DNA of 9,257 nucleotides from JAGMCJ01 sp046761005 (GTDB lineage Archaea > Thermoplasmatota > Thermoplasmata > RBG-16-68-12 > JAGMCJ01). Below the pieces are notes generated by a model. The model searched no databases. It was not told the origin of the DNA and worked only from the letters and a program-made list of their open reading frames with translations. The stretch is taken from positions 1 to 9,257 of the forward strand of contig JBHIFI010000065.1 in assembly GCA_046761005.1 (NCBI GenBank). The letters run 5' to 3'. Numbering within the stretch: position 1 is the first letter of the stretch; each line of letters starts with the position of its first letter. Shown here in pieces: positions 5,472 through 9,257 of the stretch. Position numbers and translations under genes: made by a program.

Positions 5472-6134
5472 ATGAGGATGGATTTCTCTCGCTGGGAAGC
5501 ATCTTACTCTCAGATTCTAGCAGATTTTGGCTACAGTCGTGAGGAGGACGAGCGGTCGGCGGTGGTACTTTCAGGCCTACTGAAGAAAAGGCCTTTCTCA
5601 GTACATGATTTGCAATCGATGATCGAGGGTGAATACGTGACCATCGCTGGAGATGCGGAATCTCTTGAGCGGCAGGTCAAGGACCTAAGCGGAGTAGTCA
5701 TTTCCGCCGACGAAGCCACATCAGTCCTCCTGGAAAAGGGCATAGTTCCAGATGCCTTCACCACTGACCTCGATGGAAAGATTGAGGACCTCCTGCGGGC
5801 TAATTCCCTCGGTTCAGTCGCGATAATCCACGCACATGGCGGTAACATTCCCGCGCTAGAAAAACACGTGGAGAGCTTCGAGGGGCCCGTTATAGGAACA
5901 ACACAAGCGGAGCCCATAGAAGGGATATACAACTTCGGCGGCTTCACGGATGGGGACAGAGCTGTCTACATAGCCGATCATTTCGGCGCGAGGGAGATAA
6001 AGCTCGTGGGTTTTGACTTCGAAAAACCGAGGAAGAAGGGAAAGGACGTGAAGGCCAAAGCGAGAAAGCTAGACTGGGCGTACATACTCATTAGGAGCCT
6101 CGAAAACGAGAATATCATTTTCCCATCATTTTGA
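5472..6134 (+). CDS. mptE: 6-hydroxymethyl-7,8-dihydropterin pyrophosphokinase, MptE type (DUF115)
   Basis: Archaeal enzyme that transfers pyrophosphate from ATP to 6-hydroxymethyl-7,8-dihydropterin, an early step to methanopterin- or folate-type one-carbon carriers. It is unrelated to bacterial FolK and has a thiamin-pyrophosphokinase-like fold. Visible motifs (numbered from the first ATG): AGDAESL (59-65), SADEATS (78-84), PDAFTTDLDG (93-102), HAHGGN (120-125), GTTQ (142-145), NFGGFTDGDRA (154-164), LVGFDF (178-183) and KARKLDWA (196-203). Length 220 is usual. ATG at 5472 and ATG at 5478 are both possible; the second gives MDFSRW, which resembles relatives' starts, and neither has a good SD, as expected if translation is coupled to the DUF373 gene 5 nt upstream. 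Its last 20 bp overlap the end of gcvPB on the other strand. Confidence 0.92.
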   Translation: MRMDFSRWEASYSQILADFGYSREEDERSAVVLSGLLKKRPFSVHDLQSMIEGEYVTIAGDAESLERQVKDLSGVVISADEATSVLLEKGIVPDAFTTDLDGKIEDLLRANSLGSVAIIHAHGGNIPALEKHVESFEGPVIGTTQAEPIEGIYNFGGFTDGDRAVYIADHFGAREIKLVGFDFEKPRKKGKDVKAKARKLDWAYILIRSLENENIIFPSF

Positions 6135-7542
6135 AGCTGAGTACGGGCTTCCGGGCTGCAGCGACCTCGTCCACCCTCTTCACAGAGGCGTTATGCGGAG
6201 CGTTTCTCGTTGTCTCTGGGTCCCCCTTCACAATCTCCTCCATGACCTTCGCGTATCTGTCAAGCGTCTCCTTCGTCTCGCTTTCCGTGGGCTCTATCAT
6301 CAACGCCTCATCAACGAGTTGCGGGAAATAAGCGGTTGGCGGATGGAAGCCAAAATCGATGAGTCGCTTGCACACATCCTTTGCTCTAACGCCCTTTTCT
6401 TTCAGCCTAGAAGCGCTGACGACGAACTCGTGCTTCCTGAGCCCCTCAAAGGGAAGATCGAGAATCTCCCTAAGCTTAGAACTCAGGTAGTTGGAATTAA
6501 GGACGGCTCTTTCTGATATCCGCTTGAGGCCATCTCCGCCATGAAGCTTGATGTAAGCGTATGCCTTCAGGAGAACAGCGAAGTTGCCTAGGAAGGAGCG
6601 GACCTTCCCAACGCTCTTCAGGCGGTCGTAGTCTAAGTAGTATCTCTCTCCATCGTATGCAACAATAGGTACGGGAAGGAACTCATCCAGCTTTTCCACA
6701 ACGCCTATTGGGCCGGCACCAGGACCTCCACCACCATGAGGCGTCGCGAATGTCTTGTGAAGGTTGAAATGAACGATGTCGAAGTTCATCCTCCCAGGGT
6801 TTGTCCTTCCCATTATTGCGTTCAAGTTAGCTCCGTCGTAGTACAGGATAGCTCCCGCTTCGTGGACTATCCTTGCGATCTGGAGGATGTCGCTCTCAAA
6901 AAGCCCCAGCGTGTTTGGATTGGTAATCATGAACGCTGAGGTCTTCTCTCCCACACTATTCTCTAATGCCGATAGATCTACGCGACCATCCTTGGATGGA
7001 ATCTCAATCACCTCAAAACCTAACATGGAGGCGCTCGCTGGATTCGTTCCATGGGCGGAATCTGGTAGGACGACCTGCGTTCTCTCCTCGCCCCTGTCCT
7101 CGTGATATGCGCGGGCGATCAGAAGACCCGTGAACTCGCCATGCGCCCCAGCAGCGGGCTGCAACGTGACGGAATGCACACCACCAATTGTGGCGAGCAT
7201 GCCCTGAAGCTCGTACAGAATCTGAAGCGCCCCTTGAACAGTAGACCAGTCCTGATGGGGATGCAGAAATCTCGCCTTCGAAGAAGTGGCTATCCTCTCG
7301 AGAATCTTGGGCGTGTGCTTCATCGTGCATGAACCGAGAGGATAGAATCCCGTGTCCACGCCGAAGTTCATCTGGCTCAGCCTTAGGTAGTGGCGGGTGA
7401 GCTCGAACTCCCGCAAGTTGGGAATGTTCAGATCCTCTCTCAGAAGAGGCTCTGGAAGCTCGCTCTCAAATTCCGAGTCCCCAACTGTGTCCTCGAACTC
7501 GAGTATGAGCGGGACCCTGTAGCGAGCCTGGTGATAGTTCAT
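6115..7542 (-). CDS. gcvPB: Glycine dehydrogenase (decarboxylating) subunit 2
   Basis: The PLP-binding half of the two-subunit P-protein, which decarboxylates glycine and passes the aminomethyl group to the lipoyl arm of GcvH. The 475 residues fit the family. YPLGSCTMK is at 67-75, QPAAGAHGEFTG at 128-139, DSAHGTNPAS at 161-170 and YYDGANLNA at 234-242. The PLP Schiff-base lysine is K263 in HFNLHKTFATPHGGGGPG. The ATG at 7542 is chosen over an upstream in-frame ATG at 7563 because it overlaps the gcvPA stop as ATGA, has GGAGG (7554-7550) 7 nt before it, and begins MNYHQARY as relatives do. It is the second gene of the gcvPA-gcvPB unit. Its stop lies inside the convergent mptE gene. Confidence 0.97.
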   Translation of the reverse strand: MNYHQARYRVPLILEFEDTVGDSEFESELPEPLLREDLNIPNLREFELTRHYLRLSQMNFGVDTGFYPLGSCTMKHTPKILERIATSSKARFLHPHQDWSTVQGALQILYELQGMLATIGGVHSVTLQPAAGAHGEFTGLLIARAYHEDRGEERTQVVLPDSAHGTNPASASMLGFEVIEIPSKDGRVDLSALENSVGEKTSAFMITNPNTLGLFESDILQIARIVHEAGAILYYDGANLNAIMGRTNPGRMNFDIVHFNLHKTFATPHGGGGPGAGPIGVVEKLDEFLPVPIVAYDGERYYLDYDRLKSVGKVRSFLGNFAVLLKAYAYIKLHGGDGLKRISERAVLNSNYLSSKLREILDLPFEGLRKHEFVVSASRLKEKGVRAKDVCKRLIDFGFHPPTAYFPQLVDEALMIEPTESETKETLDRYAKVMEEIVKGDPETTRNAPHNASVKRVDEVAAARKPVLSFKMMGK

Positions 7543-8861
7543 CTGACCCCCTCCAATGCCCAAACGAGTCGGTCGATGTCAGATGTCGTGTGCGTTTCAG
7601 TGAATGCGAAGAGCGCCGACTCTTCGAGTTCCGGAAAATAAGGCTTGAGGGGGAGCCCGCCATGAATTCCCGAATCGAGGAGATACTTGTGGACAGCATC
7701 GTAGGGAACCTTGGACTTAACCACGAACTCGTTGAAATGCTCTGCCGCGAAAGCGGGAGCGAGGAAGTTACTGAGAGATCCTATCCGCCTCATCGCATGC
7801 CTCGCTCTTATAACGCACTCGTTCGCAACTTCCCTCAATCCGTTTCTTCCCAGGACCGAGATGTATACGGCAGAGGCCACTGCCATGAGGGATTCGTTGG
7901 AGCAGATGTTGCTGGTCGCCTTTTCCCGTCTAATGTGCTGCTCCCTCGTCTGTAGGGTCATACAGAAGGCTCGCTCTCCGTCCGCGTCAAGAGTGATTCC
8001 GACCACGCGGCCAGGCATCTTCCTCACGTGCTTTTGAAGGCATGCGAAAATCCCCAAGAGCGGCCCGCCAAAGTTCGGATAGGAACCAAGAAGCTGACCC
8101 TCACCGACAACGATGTCAGCACCATAGTCGCTTGGCGGCCTAAGCAATGCGAGGGAGATTGGATTCGCACCAACGATGAGAATGCTGTCCTTTGCGGCAT
8201 CCTTTATTGCCTCAACATCATCCTCGATAACGCCAAAGAAGTTGGGATTCTCGAAGTAAACGCCAGCCGTGTCCTCGGCAACCAGACTTCTCAAATGCTC
8301 AAGGTCTATCTTTCCCGTCTCATTGTCATAGTCGAATGCCTTGACTCTGATTCCAGGTCCCTTGCAGTAATTCGCAAGGACGCTGTGCTTGTCCCAGTGC
8401 ATCGCCCTGGGGACGACTATCTCTCTTTTTCGGGTGAGGCGGGCCGCCATCAATGCTGCTTCGCCTATCGCTGTCGACCAGTCGTACATGGACGTGTTCG
8501 CCGCCTCCATCCCCGTTAACTCGCATATCATGCTCTGATATTCAAATAGAGCCTGAAGCATTCCCTGGCTCGCCTCTGCTTGATATGGCGTGTACGATGT
8601 GTAGAACTCCGATCGTGAGAGAATCTCATCGACGAGCGATGGCACGTAATGATTGTAAACCCCTCCTCCCAGAAAAGTGGGCATCTCCTTGATGTTCTTA
8701 TTCCTAGAGAGAAGACTCTCGATTTCATTGAGAACCCCCATCTCGCTCTTTCCTGGCGGGAGATTTATCCCCTCGATCCTCATCTCCTCGGGGATATCCT
8801 CGAAAAGCTCGTCGATGTCCTTCATGCCTAGCGACTTGAGCATCTCGTCCTCTGAGTCCAT
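7539..8861 (-). CDS. gcvPA: Glycine dehydrogenase (decarboxylating) subunit 1
   Basis: The non-PLP-lysine half of the two-subunit P-protein; it pairs with GcvPB to form the active enzyme of the glycine cleavage system. At 440 residues it is at the short end of the family. Clear motifs are FLGGGVYNHYVPS (63-75), TSYTPYQAEASQGMLQALFEYQS (88-110), MEAANTSMYD (118-127) and, late, MTLQTREQHIRREKATSNICSN. The ATG at 8861 lacks an SD and has a TATA element about 32 bp upstream, suggesting a short leader; a second ATG seven codons in is a weaker alternative. The start removes the short YIP-type segment many relatives carry. It overlaps gcvPB by 4 bp. GcvT and GcvH are not in the window. Confidence 0.97.
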   Translation of the reverse strand: MDSEDEMLKSLGMKDIDELFEDIPEEMRIEGINLPPGKSEMGVLNEIESLLSRNKNIKEMPTFLGGGVYNHYVPSLVDEILSRSEFYTSYTPYQAEASQGMLQALFEYQSMICELTGMEAANTSMYDWSTAIGEAALMAARLTRKREIVVPRAMHWDKHSVLANYCKGPGIRVKAFDYDNETGKIDLEHLRSLVAEDTAGVYFENPNFFGVIEDDVEAIKDAAKDSILIVGANPISLALLRPPSDYGADIVVGEGQLLGSYPNFGGPLLGIFACLQKHVRKMPGRVVGITLDADGERAFCMTLQTREQHIRREKATSNICSNESLMAVASAVYISVLGRNGLREVANECVIRARHAMRRIGSLSNFLAPAFAAEHFNEFVVKSKVPYDAVHKYLLDSGIHGGLPLKPYFPELEESALFAFTETHTTSDIDRLVWALEGVR

Positions 8862-8889
8862 GGAAACACTCGTGGGAATTATCTCATCA

Positions 8890-8897
8890 TTATATAT
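8890..8897 (-). promoter_or_regulatory. TATA element of the gcvPA-gcvPB operon
   Basis: A run of alternating T and A (TATATATA-like on either strand) is centred about 32 bp before the gcvPA ATG at 8861, in the 44-nt gap after the ubiquitin-like gene. With no SD before gcvPA, this predicts a transcript with almost no leader, started separately from the upstream gene. Confidence 0.5.
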
Positions 8898-8905
8898 GTT
8901 CGCCC

Positions 8906-9112
8906 TCAGCCACCAGATGCTACTTTTATCAGCTTGATTCTGTCGCCATTTCTCAAACTCTCGTCCATTGGTATCGGGCGACCATCTCTGACCAGAAGGT
9001 AGGCATCCGGCTTCAGACCGAGAGCATCAACAACATCGAATCCGTTCACCGCATCCGCGAACTTCATAATCTTCCTCTCACCCGAAGGAAGGAGTTCAAC
9101 ATGGAGCTTCAT
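8906..9112 (-). CDS. Ubiquitin-like sulfur-carrier protein, MoaD/ThiS/SAMP type
   Basis: A 68-residue beta-grasp protein. It has the MoaD/ThiS pattern: MKLHVELLP at the start, a FDVVDALGLKPDAYLLVRDGRPIP centre (25-48), DESLRNGDRIKLIKVASGG at the end, and the essential C-terminal Gly-Gly. Such proteins are adenylated on the last Gly by an E1-like enzyme and then carry sulfur as a thiocarboxylate (molybdopterin, thiamine or tRNA thiolation), or in archaea become linked to other proteins as SAMPs. Which of these applies cannot be told here, because no E1-like, MoaE or thiolase gene lies in the window. The ATG at 9112 lacks an SD but has a TATA-like element about 30 bp upstream. It lies 44 nt upstream of gcvPA on the same strand, yet gcvPA seems to have its own promoter. 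Confidence 0.88.
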   Translation of the reverse strand: MKLHVELLPSGERKIMKFADAVNGFDVVDALGLKPDAYLLVRDGRPIPMDESLRNGDRIKLIKVASGG

Positions 9113-9138
9113 ACCGATAGTGTTATTTCCGCTTTCTC

Positions 9139-9145
9139 TAATAAC
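9139..9145 (-). promoter_or_regulatory. Possible TATA element of the ubiquitin-like gene
   Basis: On the minus strand this reads GTTATTA, centred about 30 bp before the ATG at 9112, which would give a leaderless or nearly leaderless transcript. It lies in the 44-nt gap shared with the divergent tRNA. Support is position and composition only. Confidence 0.35.
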
Positions 9146-9156
9146 TTTTCTGCGAA

Positions 9157-9257
9157 GCCGAGGTAGCTAAGTCCGGTCTAAGGCGGTGGCCTCGAGAACC
9201 GTGTCGAGAGAGCCACTGGTGCTCTGCACCGCGGGAGTTCAAATCTCCCCCTCGGCG
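9157..9257 (+). tRNA. tRNA-Ser(CGA) with a 14-nt intron
   Basis: A complete type II tRNA ending on the last base of the window. The acceptor stem is GCCGAGG (9157-9163) with CCTCGGC (9250-9256), and the discriminator is G9257, which with the long variable arm favours serine over leucine. The D stem is GCT/GGC (9166-9168, 9182-9184) with GG in the loop. The anticodon stem is GTGGC/GCCAC (9186-9190, 9212-9216), the anticodon CGA is at 9193-9195, and an intron follows position 37. The variable arm is GGTGC-TCT-GCACC (9218-9230). The T arm is GGGAG-TTCAAAT-CTCCC (9233-9249). It would read UCG codons. Whether CCA is encoded cannot be seen. It is divergent from the ubiquitin-like gene. Confidence 0.93.
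9197..9210 (+). other. 14-nt archaeal tRNA intron at position 37/38
   Basis: Removing these bases restores a seven-base loop CTCGAGA. The precursor folds as a bulge-helix-bulge: outer helix GTGGC/GCCAC, central 4-bp helix CTCG (9191-9194) with CGAG (9205-9208), 5' bulge AGA (9195-9197), 3' bulge AGA (9209-9211), and an inner AC/GT pair of base pairs closed by the loop CGT. Cleavage after the second base of each bulge, the known preference of the archaeal splicing endonuclease, gives exactly the 37/38 boundary. Confidence 0.87.

Noticed and set aside
7543..7563. Longer GcvPB start at 7563
   Set aside because: It would place the SD inside the coding sequence and add a Gly-rich stretch foreign to the family; the ATGA overlap at 7542 with GGAGG 7 nt upstream is better.
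8028..8519. 163-codon plus-strand open frame inside gcvPA
   Set aside because: It is antisense to a well-conserved enzyme gene and has no start signal or domain; a shadow frame.
8862..8888. N-terminal extension of GcvPA
   Set aside because: In-frame codons upstream of 8861 read EIIPTSVS, reminiscent of the YIP motif of relatives, but no ATG, GTG or TTG starts them, the spacing to the EML residues is longer than usual, and the TATA element at 8890-8897 would put the transcript start inside them.
9157..9257. tRNA-Leu, since it is also type II
   Set aside because: The discriminator is G rather than A, and with the intron placed at 37/38 the anticodon is CGA, a serine anticodon.
1..9257. CRISPR array, insertion sequence, prophage or defence island
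   Set aside because: No direct repeat series, transposase, integrase, toxin-antitoxin pair or nuclease cassette is visible; nearly all sequence is housekeeping coding.

Overview
The window is archaeal chromosome. Its ribosomal proteins S19e, L39e and L31e, the factor eIF6, a PDCD5-type DNA-binding protein, a DUF373 membrane protein, an archaeal MptE and a tRNA intron folding into a bulge-helix-bulge motif all point to Archaea. The gene set fits Euryarchaeota best, perhaps an uncultured Thermoplasmata-like lineage; this placement is an inference, not a proof. Coding is dense. First genes of transcription units tend to have a TATA-like element about 26-36 bp before the start codon, suggesting short or absent leaders, while most genes inside operons have GAGG-type Shine-Dalgarno (SD) sites.

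Layout. 1-689 (-): KaiC/RAD55-type ATPase, cut by the left edge. 690-932: divergent intergenic region with promoters and a 15-bp palindrome. 933-2828 (+): translation operon S19e, PDCD5-like, L39e, L31e, eIF6. 2845-4238 (-): a two-gene unit, a membrane protein with a zinc ribbon at each end followed by a metallo-beta-lactamase-fold hydrolase. 4315-6134 (+): DUF373 membrane protein, then the pterin pyrophosphokinase MptE. 6115-8861 (-): the two subunits of glycine decarboxylase, gcvPA then gcvPB, with an ATGA start/stop overlap. 8906-9112 (-): a small ubiquitin-like/MoaD-ThiS protein ending in Gly-Gly. 9157-9257 (+): tRNA-Ser(CGA) with a 14-nt intron, ending exactly at the window edge.

How the genes fit together. 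The S19e-to-eIF6 block makes and matures the large and small ribosomal subunits. GcvPA/GcvPB decarboxylate glycine, and in the complete system the resulting one-carbon unit goes to a tetrahydropterin; MptE makes the pterin diphosphate precursor of such a carrier. These two units meet tail to tail with a 20-bp overlap. No gcvT or gcvH lies in the window.

The best surprises are small. L31e appears to start at CTG, because its frame has no ATG, GTG or TTG near the conserved N-terminus and a strong SD sits 7 nt upstream of the CTG. The tRNA-Ser carries a very short intron with a textbook bulge-helix-bulge. I do not see a defence system, mobile element, CRISPR array or other clearly undescribed multi-gene system here.
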